A stretch of 64,000 nucleotides of DNA from Dyella dinghuensis (GCF_003977615.1 NZ_RYZR01000003.1:310001-374000); one strand, 5' to 3'; numbered from the stretch's first letter, positions 23,949 to 32,605 are shown. Numbers and translations are program-made. Notes: a model not told the origin generated them from the sequence alone.

Positions 23949-25001
23949 TTATAAGGCCGTAGCCGCCCTATTCAAGGCTTCGCTCAACAACCCGGCGGTG
24001 GCCTGCACCACGGGAATCACCCGCTCGTACGCCATTCGGGTTGGGCCGATAACGCCGACGGCACCCAACAATCTACCCTGAGCACCGTAACTGGCCGTGA
24101 CGACGCTGCAACCGTCGAGCGCGGCGAAACCCGATTCCTCACCGATAAATAATCGCACGCCTGGCGCTTTGGCGCAGACTTCCATCAGCTGAAGCAGCTC
24201 GTTCTTCTTGTGGAATGCCTCGAACAGCTCGCGCAGCCGATCCAGATTGGCCAGTTCCGAATACGCCATCAGGTTGGTCTGGCCGCTGATCAGCACGTCT
24301 TCGTTCTGCGGCGCGAACGAGGCAGCCGCCAGCTCGACCGCACTGGATAGCATCTGATGCAGCTCACTGCTGGCTTCGCGCAGCTCACGCAACAAATGCG
24401 CGCGGATATCGTCCACGCGCAGGCCGACGAAATGTTCATTGATGTAGTTGGCGGCCTGCTCCAGCTCGCTGCCATCCAGAGGCTTGGCCAGCTGGATCAC
24501 GCGGTTTTGCACCTGATTGTCCGAGAACACCAGAATCACCAGCACGCGCGCATCGGGCAGCGGCACGAAATCGATGTGCCGCAGCGGGAAATCGGTTTGG
24601 CGAGGCACCGTCACCACGCCGGCAAAGTGCGTCATCGCAGAAAGCAGCGCCGAGGCGTTGCCGACCAGATCGCGCGCGGTGGTCGGCCCGGGCGGCAACT
24701 CCCGTTGCAGGCGCACCATTTCATCGCGCGGCAGCGGTTGTAGTTCGATCAGGCTGTCGACGAACAGACGCAGACCGCGCGGCGTGGGAATGCGCCCCGC
24801 GGAGGTATGCGGCGAAGCGACCAATCCCGCCTCTTCCAGATCCGCCATGATGTTACGGATGGTCGCCGGGCTGACATCCAACCCGGAGGAACGCGAAAGC
24901 GTGCGCGATCCTACCGGCTCGCCATCAGCCAGGTATTGCGCAATCAACGTGCGCAGCAAACGCCGCGCGCGAATATCAAGTTCCGGGTGACGATGAGGCA
25001 T
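23949..25001 (-). CDS. hrcA: Heat-inducible transcription repressor HrcA
   Basis: This 350-residue repressor has an N-terminal winged helix (ELDIRARRLLRTLIAQYLAD, GSRTLSRSSGLDVSPATIRN, then DLEEAGLVASPHTSAGRIPT) and a GAF-like central and C-terminal region (VLVILVFSDNQVQNRVIQLA, EESGFAALDGCSVVTASYG, VIGPTRMAYERVIPVV). HrcA is known to bind CIRCE elements and repress groE or dnaK genes. ATG at 25001 fits the family start. No CIRCE inverted repeat was found in this window, so its target probably lies elsewhere (for example groESL), while the operon here seems sigma32-driven. Confidence 0.96.
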   Translation of the reverse strand: MPHRHPELDIRARRLLRTLIAQYLADGEPVGSRTLSRSSGLDVSPATIRNIMADLEEAGLVASPHTSAGRIPTPRGLRLFVDSLIELQPLPRDEMVRLQRELPPGPTTARDLVGNASALLSAMTHFAGVVTVPRQTDFPLRHIDFVPLPDARVLVILVFSDNQVQNRVIQLAKPLDGSELEQAANYINEHFVGLRVDDIRAHLLRELREASSELHQMLSSAVELAAASFAPQNEDVLISGQTNLMAYSELANLDRLRELFEAFHKKNELLQLMEVCAKAPGVRLFIGEESGFAALDGCSVVTASYGAQGRLLGAVGVIGPTRMAYERVIPVVQATAGLLSEALNRAATAL

Positions 25002-25030
25002 GCACTGTGGCAATCCGTGAGACGCTAAAG

Positions 25031-25059
25031 AAATAAGGTTTGCGCGGGGAGAATGCAAG
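25031..25059 (-). promoter_or_regulatory. Candidate sigma32 promoter for hrcA-grpE-dnaK
   Basis: On the minus strand CTTGCA (25054-25059) and CCTTATTT (25031-25038) are 15 bases apart, a 5/6 and 6/8 match to the heat-shock consensus. It lies 30 bases before the hrcA start. Confidence 0.45.
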
Positions 25060-25152
25060 AAAGCCCAAACGGGAGGCCGAACGCCTTCCGTCTCGCTACT
25101 CACCGCCTGCCCCGCCCCCTTACAATCGCACGAACCACTGCCGCCTTCACTC

Positions 25153-26826
25153 ATGCTCACCTCTCTCTACGTCCGCCACCTTGCAGTCGTTGAAGAAGCC
25201 GACATCACCTTCGGCCCTGGCCTGACCGTGGTCAGCGGCGAGACGGGCGCCGGTAAGTCCTTGTTGGTGGATGCTTTGATGCTGCTTGCCGGTGCACGCG
25301 CAGACAGCAATATCGTGCGGGCCGGCAGCGATCGCGCCGAGCTGATCGCCGAGTTCGACCTCAAAGGCCTGCCCGAGGCCGCCGCGTGGCTCAAGCAGGA
25401 GGAGCTGGACGAAGACGGCGCCTGCCAGCTTCGTCGTGTGATTCGCGCTGAAGGCAGCTCGCGCGCATGGATCAACGGCCGGCCGGCGACTATTGGCCAG
25501 ATGGGCGACCTTGCCGCGTTGCTCGTAGAGATTCACGGTCAGCACGAACATCAGGCGCTGCTTGAACGTACGCATCAACTCAATCTGCTCGACGCCTACG
25601 CTGAAAACGAAAAGCGGGTTGAACAGGTTCGCGATCTCGCCCTGCAATGGCGGGAGATCGGCACGCGCATGCGCAAACTGAGCGGTGACGACGATCGTGG
25701 TCACCGCCTGGAACTGCTGCGGCACGAACTGTCCGAACTGGAAAAGTGGGCGCTTCCGCCCGCCGAACTGGCCGAGCTGGAAGCCAGTCATAAGCGTTTG
25801 GCCAACGCCAGCAAGCTCACCGAGGGTTTGACGGGTGTCGTTGAAATGCTCGATGGCGACAGCGAGCTGGCGCTTCGCCAGTCACTAGGCCGCGCGCATG
25901 CGGAGTTGGGTCGCCTGGCGGCGCTGGATGATCGCCTCGCCCCCCTCCTCGAACTGCTGGACAGCGCGCAAATCCAGCTCAACGAAGCCGTCGATGGCCT
26001 GGAGCGCTACGCCCAGGATGTCGATCTGGACCCCGATCGCTATGCCGAAGTCGATACACATCTGACGCGCCTGCACGAACTGTCGCGCAAGCATCGACTG
26101 CCGGCGGCCGAACTCGACGCAAAGCGCACCTCAATCCAGACCGAGTTAAACGAACTGGAAAACGCAGGCGAAGCGCTGGAGCGATTGAGCACCCAACGCG
26201 ATCAATTGCAACGCGACTACGCCAAAGCCGCCGAAGCGCTGAGCAAGGCACGCCAGACCGCCGCGAAGAAACTGAGCAAAGATGTCAGCGCGCTGATGAC
26301 CGAACTGGGTATGGCTGGCGGCGTAGTGCAGGTTTCGCTCGAACCGGCCGAGAGCACCGAACCCGATCCGCAAGGCCGTGAACGTTGCGAATTGCTCGTC
26401 AGCGCCAACCCCGGTCAGCCGCCGCGCCCGCTGCGTAAAGTCGCCTCGGGTGGCGAACTTGCACGCATCAGTCTTGCCATCGAAGTGGCGACGCTGGGCA
26501 AAGACACCATCGGTAGCATGGTCTTCGATGAAGTAGACACCGGCATTGGCGGTGCAGTGGCCGAAGTCGTCGGACAAAAGTTGCGTGCGCTGGGTTCGCG
26601 TTGCCAGGTGCTGTGCGTGACGCATTTGCCGCAAGTGGCTGCGCAAGGGCATTCGCATTTGCGCGTGAGCAAACATAGCGAAGGTAATTCGACTCATACG
26701 CGCATTGAAGCGTTGAATACGGATGGCCGTCGTGACGAGTTGGCGCGTATGTTGGGGGGCGTCGAAATTACGCGCGAAACACGTGCGCATGCGAAGCAGA
26801 TGCTGGAGCGGGCGCAGACGGCTTAA
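25153..26826 (+). CDS. recN: DNA repair protein RecN
   Basis: This 557-residue SMC-like ATPase acts in double-strand break repair. Walker A GETGAGKS is at residues 29-36, and the Q-loop region IHGQHEHQALLERTHQLNLL follows. A long coiled-coil middle (about 150-360) is rich in Leu/Glu heptads such as HRLELLRHELSELEKW. The ABC signature VASGGELARISLAIE is near 431 and Walker B MVFDEVDTGIGG near 457. It is divergent from hrcA, the normal neighbour in proteobacteria. No LexA box was recognised upstream. Confidence 0.97.
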   Translation: MLTSLYVRHLAVVEEADITFGPGLTVVSGETGAGKSLLVDALMLLAGARADSNIVRAGSDRAELIAEFDLKGLPEAAAWLKQEELDEDGACQLRRVIRAEGSSRAWINGRPATIGQMGDLAALLVEIHGQHEHQALLERTHQLNLLDAYAENEKRVEQVRDLALQWREIGTRMRKLSGDDDRGHRLELLRHELSELEKWALPPAELAELEASHKRLANASKLTEGLTGVVEMLDGDSELALRQSLGRAHAELGRLAALDDRLAPLLELLDSAQIQLNEAVDGLERYAQDVDLDPDRYAEVDTHLTRLHELSRKHRLPAAELDAKRTSIQTELNELENAGEALERLSTQRDQLQRDYAKAAEALSKARQTAAKKLSKDVSALMTELGMAGGVVQVSLEPAESTEPDPQGRERCELLVSANPGQPPRPLRKVASGGELARISLAIEVATLGKDTIGSMVFDEVDTGIGGAVAEVVGQKLRALGSRCQVLCVTHLPQVAAQGHSHLRVSKHSEGNSTHTRIEALNTDGRRDELARMLGGVEITRETRAHAKQMLERAQTA

Positions 26827-26931
26827 GTGGTTTCTCAGCCGCATAGCTTCGCCCGTTGGACGTAACACTGAGAGTGCTCGCGGCGCTCCGCTGCCCCTCC
26901 AATCTCGCCCCACACTTCTATCCCACCCCAC

Positions 26932-27049
26932 CGTCATTCCGGCGCAGGCCGGAATCCAGTCTTAGTACGTAGTGCGAAGCACTCAAAATATTATTTCGTG
27001 TCCTTCGGACGCATATTTGTACTGGATTCCGGCCTGCGCCGGAATGACG
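26932..27049. repeat. Paired REP-like element, 29-base perfect inverted arms
   Basis: Arms at 26932-26960 and 27021-27049 are perfect reverse complements over 29 bases. Each arm itself contains the small palindrome CCGGCGCAGGCCGG, so each can fold alone or pair with the other. The 60-base centre is AT-rich. It lies between the converging recN and response-regulator genes, a typical REP/BIME position, and shares its outer ATTCC...GGAAT layout with the element at 51359-51446. Confidence 0.85.
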
Positions 27050-27117
27050 TTGAGGTTTTTTTGCTCTTGAGGGAGCGGTGACTTCCGCGCTACGGGAAAG
27101 AAGTCCGCCTATCGGCT

Positions 27118-27753
27118 TCATCCCCGAGCAGGCAACAACCCACGCTCACTGGCAATCCGATAAAGATCCAACTCCGATCCCGCGCCCAGCTTGCCCATCA
27201 AACTTGCGCGATGGATGTAGACGGTCTTCTGCCCAATCCCCAGCTCCCCAGCCACCTGCTTCGGTGCACGTCCCGCTGCGAGAAGCAGAAACACCTCGCG
27301 CTCACGTGCCGTCAGGCGATCGACCGGATCCAGCAATTCATTCGGACGCTCAGCACGGCGTTGACGTAAATCGGAGCTCAAGAATTGCTCGCCCCGCATC
27401 ACCGCGCGCAGACCAGCCACAAGTTCTTCCGGCGCTGCGCCCTTGGTGACGTAACCACTCGCCCCACGACGCAGAGCTTCGGATACATAAGGCTCACCGT
27501 CGTGCATGCTCAGCACCACGATGCGTGTGTCGGTGGCCACGCTGCGCAAATGCTCGATCAACGGCAAACCACTGCCATCCGGTAGCGACAGATCGAGCGC
27601 CACCAGATCGGGGCGCCGTTGGCTGATGGCCTCGACCGCATCGTCGGCGTTGCGGCACTCGGCCACCACCTCCAGGTCGGGCTCCATTTCGATCAGTCGC
27701 TTGAACCCTTCGCGGACGATGGCGTGATCGTCGACCAGAACAATACTGTGCAT
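27118..27753 (-). CDS. NarL/FixJ-family response regulator
   Basis: This 211-residue two-component regulator has an N-terminal receiver domain (about 1-120: SIVLVDDHAIVREGFKRLIE, phosphoacceptor Asp in LVALDLSLPDGSG, Lys in GYVTKGAAPEELV) and a C-terminal LuxR-type helix-turn-helix (about 147-205: LTAREREVFLLLAAGRAPKQ, then VYIHRASLMGKLGA). It is divergent from a MASE1 histidine kinase with only 58 bases between them, so the two almost surely form a pair. The layout resembles UhpA/UhpB-type and GacA-like systems. The input signal and regulon are unknown. Confidence 0.93.
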   Translation of the reverse strand: MHSIVLVDDHAIVREGFKRLIEMEPDLEVVAECRNADDAVEAISQRRPDLVALDLSLPDGSGLPLIEHLRSVATDTRIVVLSMHDGEPYVSEALRRGASGYVTKGAAPEELVAGLRAVMRGEQFLSSDLRQRRAERPNELLDPVDRLTAREREVFLLLAAGRAPKQVAGELGIGQKTVYIHRASLMGKLGAGSELDLYRIASERGLLPARG

Positions 27754-27811
27754 GACCCAACTGTATCAGTCCGGCGGCCTTGCGTAAGCGGTCCACATGT
27801 AACATCGGCGC

Positions 27812-29404
27812 ATGCGACTGAAACCACTACTCAGCCTAAGCTCCGGGCCGCTCTTCGGCCTTGGCTATGCCGTGCTCTGGGCACTCCTCTGGCCGACCAC
27901 GCAACCGGACTGGACGCTGCAATTCGGTTTTCGCTTCGGCGTGCTGCTGCTTTCTCCCATCCGCTACTGGCCGTGGCTGATCGGCGGTGAGCTGATCGCG
28001 GCGAGTTTGATCGACTACCTGCATGGCTACGCCCTCGGCTGGCGCATGTTTCTGTATGGCGATTTGCCGCAGCCGCTCGTCGTAGCACTGTGTCTGGGTC
28101 TGCTGCGCCGCGCCAACTTGCGCCCGAGCTTGCGTGATCCGGAAGAAGTGTCGCGACTGCTGCTCTCCGCCGGATTCACCGTGGTCGCCGCGACAGCCAC
28201 CGATGCGTTGATGATGGCGTTCGTGCACGAGCTGCCGCCGACGGGCCTGCTACATGCATTAGGCGATGAGTTGCTCGGCAACTATGTCGGTCTGTTGCTG
28301 CTGGTGCCCCCGTTGATCATGGTGTGGCGTGCACGGCCGTCCAAACAAGAGCTGTCCGAACTGGCGATGGATGGTTTGCTGGTGATGCTACCTGCACTGG
28401 TCATTCTTCTTATCCTCACCGAACAGGCGGCGCCGCAACGTGAATTCGCGCGTGTGCTGTCATTGGCGCCGGTGTTGTTCTTCGCGTTTCGTCACGGCTG
28501 GCGCGGCGCGAGTTTGTCGATGCTTGTATCGAGTCTTGGCATGGCACTGGTCGATCGCGTGTTTACGCACGTCATCCCTACCGCCAATTCGCACTTGTTT
28601 CTGGCGGTTGCGGGCACCGGCGCGTTGATGCTTGGTTCGGCTACCGATGCACTACGTCGCAGCAGCGCGCGCGTCGCCGAACAGAACGTGTATCTCGCCG
28701 CCGTCAATCGGCGTCTCGATCATCTTGCCCGCCAACTTCGCGATGCTGCGCGCGGCAACATGCAAGCGGAAGAAAATCAACGCCGCCACATGGCCGCGGA
28801 ATTGCACGACGAGCTCGGCCAAAACCTCACCGCCATCCAGACGCATGTGAAGCTCGCACAGACCCGTCTGCAGCACGCTGGTTTGGAAGACGTGAGCTTG
28901 TCGATCAACAGCATTCTCGGCCACATGCGTCGCGCGTTGCATCGACTGCTGGACGATTTGCGCCCCGCCGTGCTCGACGAATTCGGTTTGATGCGTGCGC
29001 TGGATGAAGGCCCCATCCGCGATCTTTTAAGCACCGCGGGAATGACCTACACCACCGAACTGCACGGCGATCCGCGCCTGGTCGAGGAAGACATTCGAAC
29101 GGTGATCTATCGCCTCGCGCAGGAAAGTGCGACCAACGCCGTGAAACATGCGCAGGCGAGCGAGTTCCGCTTGCGCCTTCGCATTGGCGAACGTGCGGGC
29201 GTGGCCTTAGCCTTGTTGGATATCCGCGATAACGGTGTCGGCCTGCCCGACCGCGTGCCCCGTGGCGGACGCGGCCTTCAGGGCATGCGCGACCGCGTCA
29301 CCTCCCTGGGCGGCCTCTTCCGCCTGCGCCCGGACGGCCAGGGCGTACACCTGCGCATCTTGTTGCGAAGCAGCATTTCTCGTAGGGAAACCAGTGACTT
29401 GTGA
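27812..29404 (+). CDS. MASE1-domain sensor histidine kinase
   Basis: This 530-residue kinase has an N-terminal MASE1-type membrane region of about eight hydrophobic segments (residues 1-290). A coiled linker follows, then a HisKA_3 dimer domain with the phospho-histidine in AAELHDELGQNLTAIQTHVK (near 331). The HATPase domain has ESATNAVKHAQASEFRLRL (N box) and IRDNGVGLPDRVPRGGRGLQ (G boxes). HisKA_3 kinases pair with NarL-family regulators, matching the divergent gene at 27118-27753. A candidate structured RNA lies immediately downstream. Confidence 0.93.
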   Translation: MRLKPLLSLSSGPLFGLGYAVLWALLWPTTQPDWTLQFGFRFGVLLLSPIRYWPWLIGGELIAASLIDYLHGYALGWRMFLYGDLPQPLVVALCLGLLRRANLRPSLRDPEEVSRLLLSAGFTVVAATATDALMMAFVHELPPTGLLHALGDELLGNYVGLLLLVPPLIMVWRARPSKQELSELAMDGLLVMLPALVILLILTEQAAPQREFARVLSLAPVLFFAFRHGWRGASLSMLVSSLGMALVDRVFTHVIPTANSHLFLAVAGTGALMLGSATDALRRSSARVAEQNVYLAAVNRRLDHLARQLRDAARGNMQAEENQRRHMAAELHDELGQNLTAIQTHVKLAQTRLQHAGLEDVSLSINSILGHMRRALHRLLDDLRPAVLDEFGLMRALDEGPIRDLLSTAGMTYTTELHGDPRLVEEDIRTVIYRLAQESATNAVKHAQASEFRLRLRIGERAGVALALLDIRDNGVGLPDRVPRGGRGLQGMRDRVTSLGGLFRLRPDGQGVHLRILLRSSISRRETSDL

Positions 29405-29439
29405 CACTGTAACTAGGAAATTTTCTGATATCGGCCACG

Positions 29440-29665
29440 TAAAGCGTTCGTTAGGATTCGTCAATCGATGTGGGGGAGCCGCCATCGCAAGATGGTGAGC
29501 GCGGGTCAGCCGTGGGGACGGCGCGGCCCGAAGAGCGGCAGGATGCCGTTCCGCCGGAGTCTGGACAAACGCGCATATTGCGAGCAACTCGAATATGCGG
29601 CAGGTCAAGAGACAACGGTAAGCCGCTGGGCGGACAGGAGTCCTCCCGCGGCTTTTTTTTGGGCG
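29440..29665 (+). ncRNA. Candidate structured small RNA with GGA loops and intrinsic terminator
   Basis: The 322-base gap between the kinase gene and fur carries a run of strong hairpins on the plus strand. They are CCATC-GCAA-GATGG (GNRA loop, 29482-29495), GCCGT-GGGG-ACGGC (29509-29522), CGGCA-GGA-TGCCG (29536-29548) and a 12-base-pair stem with one bulge (29572-29599). A terminator follows: AGCCGC and GCGGCT arms enclosing GGAC-AGGA-GTCC, then T8 (29621-29660). Eight GGA triplets fall in the region, two of them in apical loops. GGA in loops is the known binding mark of CsrA/RsmA. I do not recognise the RNA family. It could be a long 3' UTR of the kinase mRNA instead of an independent sRNA. 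The 5' end is a guess. Confidence 0.6.
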
Positions 29666-29726
29666 TTTGTCTGGGCGTTGGCCGAACCGGTCGGGCCCCG
29701 CCGGGAGCCCGACCCGCAGCCAGGGC

Positions 29727-30143
29727 TTATCTACCCCGGCTTTTTGGCCGGACGTAAAGCACCAGGCTATGGTCCTGAATCTCGTAGCCGTGCTTGGCCG
29801 CAATGTCGCGCTGCAGGCGTTCGATCTCTTCGCTGACGAACTCGATCACCTTTCCGCTGTCCACATCGATCATGTGATCGTGATGCTGGCCTCGATCCAG
29901 TTCGTACACCGCCTGCCCGCCCTCGAAGTTATGTTTGCTGAGGATGCCGGCGGCCTCGAACTGGGTCAGCACGCGGTAAACGGTGGCAAGGCCGATATCT
30001 TCCTGATGCGCCAGCAACTTCTTGTAGACGTCTTCGGCCGTAAGGTGCCGAACCCCGTCTTCCTCGAAGATCTGGAGAATGCGCATCCGGGGGTGGGTGA
30101 CCTTCAAACCGGCCTTACGGAGTTCTTGAGTTTCTTGCTCCAT
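29727..30143 (-). CDS. fur: Ferric uptake regulator Fur
   Basis: This 138-residue iron-responsive repressor has an N-terminal winged helix (ELRKAGLKVTHPRMRILQIF, VYKKLLAHQEDIGLATVYRV) and a C-terminal metal/dimer domain with HHDHMIDVDSGKVIEFVSEE and AAKHGYEIQDHSLVLYV. The CxxC pair found in E. coli Fur is replaced here (IDVDS), as in Pseudomonas-type Fur, so a structural cysteine zinc site is absent. ATG at 30143 is preferred over an in-frame start eight codons upstream. It is divergent from bamE, the common order in gammaproteobacteria. Confidence 0.96.
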   Translation of the reverse strand: MEQETQELRKAGLKVTHPRMRILQIFEEDGVRHLTAEDVYKKLLAHQEDIGLATVYRVLTQFEAAGILSKHNFEGGQAVYELDRGQHHDHMIDVDSGKVIEFVSEEIERLQRDIAAKHGYEIQDHSLVLYVRPKSRGR

Positions 30144-30223
30144 CGCATGCTCCCGATACGCGGTCAAATCAGGCCATTAGTGTATCATTCGATATCTTCA
30201 CGTTCCGGACGGACGCACTACGA

Positions 30224-30715
30224 ATGCAAAAGCTGATTCGCACGCTGGGCTTCGCCACGTTGGCCATTTCCCTGGCCGGCTGCCATATCGTGTATACCCC
30301 CGACGTGGCCCAGGGCAATCTGTTCGATAAAGTCATCGACAAGAACCTTGCCTCGCAGCTCAAGCCCGGTCTGACCAAGCGTCAGGTGCTGGTGTTGCTG
30401 GGTACGCCGTCGGTTGCATCGCCGTTCGATCAGAACCGCTGGGATTACGTCTCCACGTATTCGCATCGTGGCGAAAAGATGCAGCTGAACACGGTCAGCC
30501 TGTTCTTCAACAACGACGTGCTCGTCCGCACCGAAGGTCAGCTCTATCTGCAAGACGCGCAGAAACTGGTCAAGCAAAGCAACAAGTACAAGACCAACTA
30601 CAACGTCAACGACACTTCCGGTGACAAGACCGGCGGTAGTGGTAGCGGCGGTGGCGATAGTGGTGGTGGCAGCGATAACGGTGACGATAACGGCGGCGAC
30701 AACGGCGGCCACTGA
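30224..30715 (+). CDS. bamE: BamE outer-membrane assembly lipoprotein with Gly/Asp-rich tail
   Basis: This 163-residue lipoprotein has a signal peptide and lipobox LAGC with the lipidated Cys at 20, followed by the BamE/SmpA core: HIVYTPDVAQGNLFDKVIDK, LKPGLTKRQVLVLLGTPSVA and RWDYVSTYSHRGEKMQLNTV. BamE is part of the BAM complex that inserts beta-barrel proteins. The last ~27 residues are a low-complexity Gly/Ser/Asp/Asn tail (KTGGSGSGGGDSGGGSDNGD...), not part of the core fold. It is divergent from fur and convergent with rnfH. Confidence 0.95.
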   Translation: MQKLIRTLGFATLAISLAGCHIVYTPDVAQGNLFDKVIDKNLASQLKPGLTKRQVLVLLGTPSVASPFDQNRWDYVSTYSHRGEKMQLNTVSLFFNNDVLVRTEGQLYLQDAQKLVKQSNKYKTNYNVNDTSGDKTGGSGSGGGDSGGGSDNGDDNGGDNGGH

Positions 30716-30754
30716 TCGGTCCAGCCATGCCTCTATTCAACGAGGCATGGTCAC

Positions 30755-31030
30755 CTAACGCACACGACGACGGCGCGCATCTTTCGGATCGAGCGTCAGC
30801 GGTCGATAGATTTCGACACGATCGCCATCGCGCAACGTATCGTCCGGCGACACGCGACGCGAAAAAACGCCAAGACGTGATGGATCGAACGCGACCTCGG
30901 GCATCGCCTGCAAGATGCCCGACTGCTTCACCGCTTCGATAACGCGACTACCCACAGGCAGTGTGACCTTACGCAGCAACTGACGCTCCGCCGTGGCGCA
31001 TACCACCTCCACGGAAATGCTGTCAGGCAT
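30755..31030 (-). CDS. rnfH: RnfH/RatB family (ubiquitin-fold) protein
   Basis: This 91-residue protein has the UPF0125/RnfH pattern: SISVEVVCATAERQLLRKVT, GSRVIEAVKQSGI, LGVFSRRVSPDDTLRDGDRV and EIYRPLTLDPKDARRRR. The fold is beta-grasp. ATG at 31030 overlaps the end of ratA by eight bases, the conserved ratA-rnfH pair beside smpB and ssrA. The biochemical role of this family is poorly known. Confidence 0.92.
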   Translation of the reverse strand: MPDSISVEVVCATAERQLLRKVTLPVGSRVIEAVKQSGILQAMPEVAFDPSRLGVFSRRVSPDDTLRDGDRVEIYRPLTLDPKDARRRRVR

Positions 31031-31454
31031 ACACGCGCTCCGCCTCGCGGCAGAAGTCATCGACCATGCGATTGGCCAGACCCTGAAAACCCAGTTTCAA
31101 CGCTGCGCCGCCCAGGCGGCCGGCATAATCGAAATCCAGTTCCAGTGCGACCTTGCAGCCATCGGTGCCCAATGGGATGAAATCCCATAAACCCTCTAGG
31201 CTGCGGAAAGGTCCATTGACCAGACTTACTTGCAGGCGTCGTGGCCGGTCGATCGTGTTACGTGTGGTGAAACTGTGGTGGAAGCCGGCGAACTTGAGAT
31301 CGAGCCGCGCCACCAACATGTTCTCCCCACGCTCGATCACCTCGGCATTGGCACACCAGGCGAAGCGCTTTGGGTATGCTTCGACCTCATTCACAAGGTC
31401 GAACATTTGCGCCGGCGAGTATTTCACCAGGGCGCTGCGGCGGATTTCGATCAC
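31023..31454 (-). CDS. ratA: RatA/COQ10-like START-domain protein
   Basis: This 143-residue protein starts at GTG and reads MIEIRRSALVKYSPAQMFDL, then VEAYPKRFAWCANAEVIERG, the polyketide-cyclase/COQ10 (START) fold of RatA (YfjG). E. coli RatA was described as inhibiting 70S ribosome association, while relatives carry ubiquinone, so either role is family inference. The start is set by family alignment; the frame is open 19 codons further upstream with no good start. It is divergent from smpB and followed by rnfH. Confidence 0.93.
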   Translation of the reverse strand: MIEIRRSALVKYSPAQMFDLVNEVEAYPKRFAWCANAEVIERGENMLVARLDLKFAGFHHSFTTRNTIDRPRRLQVSLVNGPFRSLEGLWDFIPLGTDGCKVALELDFDYAGRLGGAALKLGFQGLANRMVDDFCREAERVYA

Positions 31455-31532
31455 AGTAGCCTCTTTGAATAATCGGGTCTGACCACCCGCGGTCAAACCA
31501 GCAGGGGGCAACAGGCCCGAAGTTTAACGGAC

Positions 31533-32027
31533 ATGGCAAAAGCGAAGGACAAAGACAAAAAAAATGCGGGCGGCACCATCGCGCTGAACAAGCGCGCCCG
31601 GCATGAATACCACATCGACCAGCGTTACGAGGCAGGCGTTGCCTTGCAAGGCTGGGAGGTGAAGGCATTGCGTGCCGGCCGCATCAATTTCGGCGACGGT
31701 TACGCCGTGGTGCTGAAGGGCGAGATCTTCCTGGTCGGCACCTCGATTCCCCCGCTCATCAGCGCGTCCACGCATGTGATCGCGGCTGATCGGCGTACCC
31801 GCAAGCTGCTTCTGCATAAACAGGAAATCGACCAGCTCATCGGCGCGGTCGAGCGCAAGGGCTACACCCTCGTGCCCATCGCCATGTACTGGAAAGGCAA
31901 CAAGGTCAAAGTGGAAATCGGCCTGGCGCGCGGCAAGCAGGAACACGACAAGCGCAACACCGAAAAAGAGCGCGACTGGCAACGCGAAAAACAACGCACC
32001 ATGCGCTCCCATAACCGCAACGCCTAA
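31533..32027 (+). CDS. smpB: SsrA-binding protein SmpB
   Basis: This 164-residue protein binds tmRNA and places it in stalled ribosomes. Family segments are [60 protein letters not shown] and the basic C-terminal tail [20 protein letters not shown], which occupies the empty mRNA channel. A short Lys/Asp-rich N-terminus ([14 protein letters not shown]) precedes the barrel. The tmRNA gene lies about 180 bases downstream on the same strand. Confidence 0.98.
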   Translation: MAKAKDKDKKNAGGTIALNKRARHEYHIDQRYEAGVALQGWEVKALRAGRINFGDGYAVVLKGEIFLVGTSIPPLISASTHVIAADRRTRKLLLHKQEIDQLIGAVERKGYTLVPIAMYWKGNKVKVEIGLARGKQEHDKRNTEKERDWQREKQRTMRSHNRNA

Positions 32028-32053
32028 AGAAGCCCCTCTCCCCTCCGTGGGAA

Positions 32054-32080
32054 GTGTTGGGGTGCTCCCTCCCCCAACAC
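32054..32080 (+). other. Hairpin downstream of smpB
   Basis: Arms GTGTTGGGG (32054-32062) and CCCCAACAC (32072-32080) pair perfectly across a pyrimidine-rich loop, 27 bases after the smpB stop. No T-run follows. It may act as a 3'-end stabiliser or as a single repeat unit. Confidence 0.45.
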
Positions 32081-32091
32081 CGCAACAACGC

Positions 32092-32121
32092 CGTCACCGC
32101 AGCGAAAGCTGGGGTCCAGCG
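32092..32121. repeat. Single diverged REP-like unit
   Basis: CGTCACCGCAGCGAAAGCTG followed by GGGTCCAGCG closely resembles one arm of the paired element at 51359-51446 (CGTCATTCCCGCGAAAGCGG then GAAT). The palindromic core AGCGAAAGCT is kept. Confidence 0.5.
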
Positions 32122-32211
32122 CCTTTCACACGCAACACAAATACGCCATCAACCATCTAACCAACCCGAACTGCTACAATTCACCTGCTTAAAGCAATCT
32201 TAGATTTCCCC

Positions 32212-32563
<352 letters not shown>

Positions 32564-32576
32564 ATAGCAAACAAAA

Positions 32577-32605
32577 AGCCCGGCACATGGTGTCGGGCTT
32601 TTTGT
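32577..32605 (+). terminator. rho-independent terminator of ssrA
   Basis: AGCCCGGCA-CATG-GTGTCGGGCT forms a 9-base-pair stem preceded by AAAAA and followed by TTTTTG, 14 bases after the tmRNA 3' end. A diverged copy of this element recurs at about 33628-33652. Confidence 0.9.

Noticed and set aside
29440-29665. 6S RNA, RNase P RNA, SRP RNA or cobalamin/TPP riboswitch for the structured gap
   Set aside because: None of the core conserved strings of those families (for example GAGGAAAGTC or GGTCCGGAAGGAAGC) is present.
29727-30143. Zur rather than Fur
   Set aside because: Length, the HHDHMIDVDSGKVIEF segment and divergent bamE are Fur-like; absence of CxxC matches Pseudomonas Fur.
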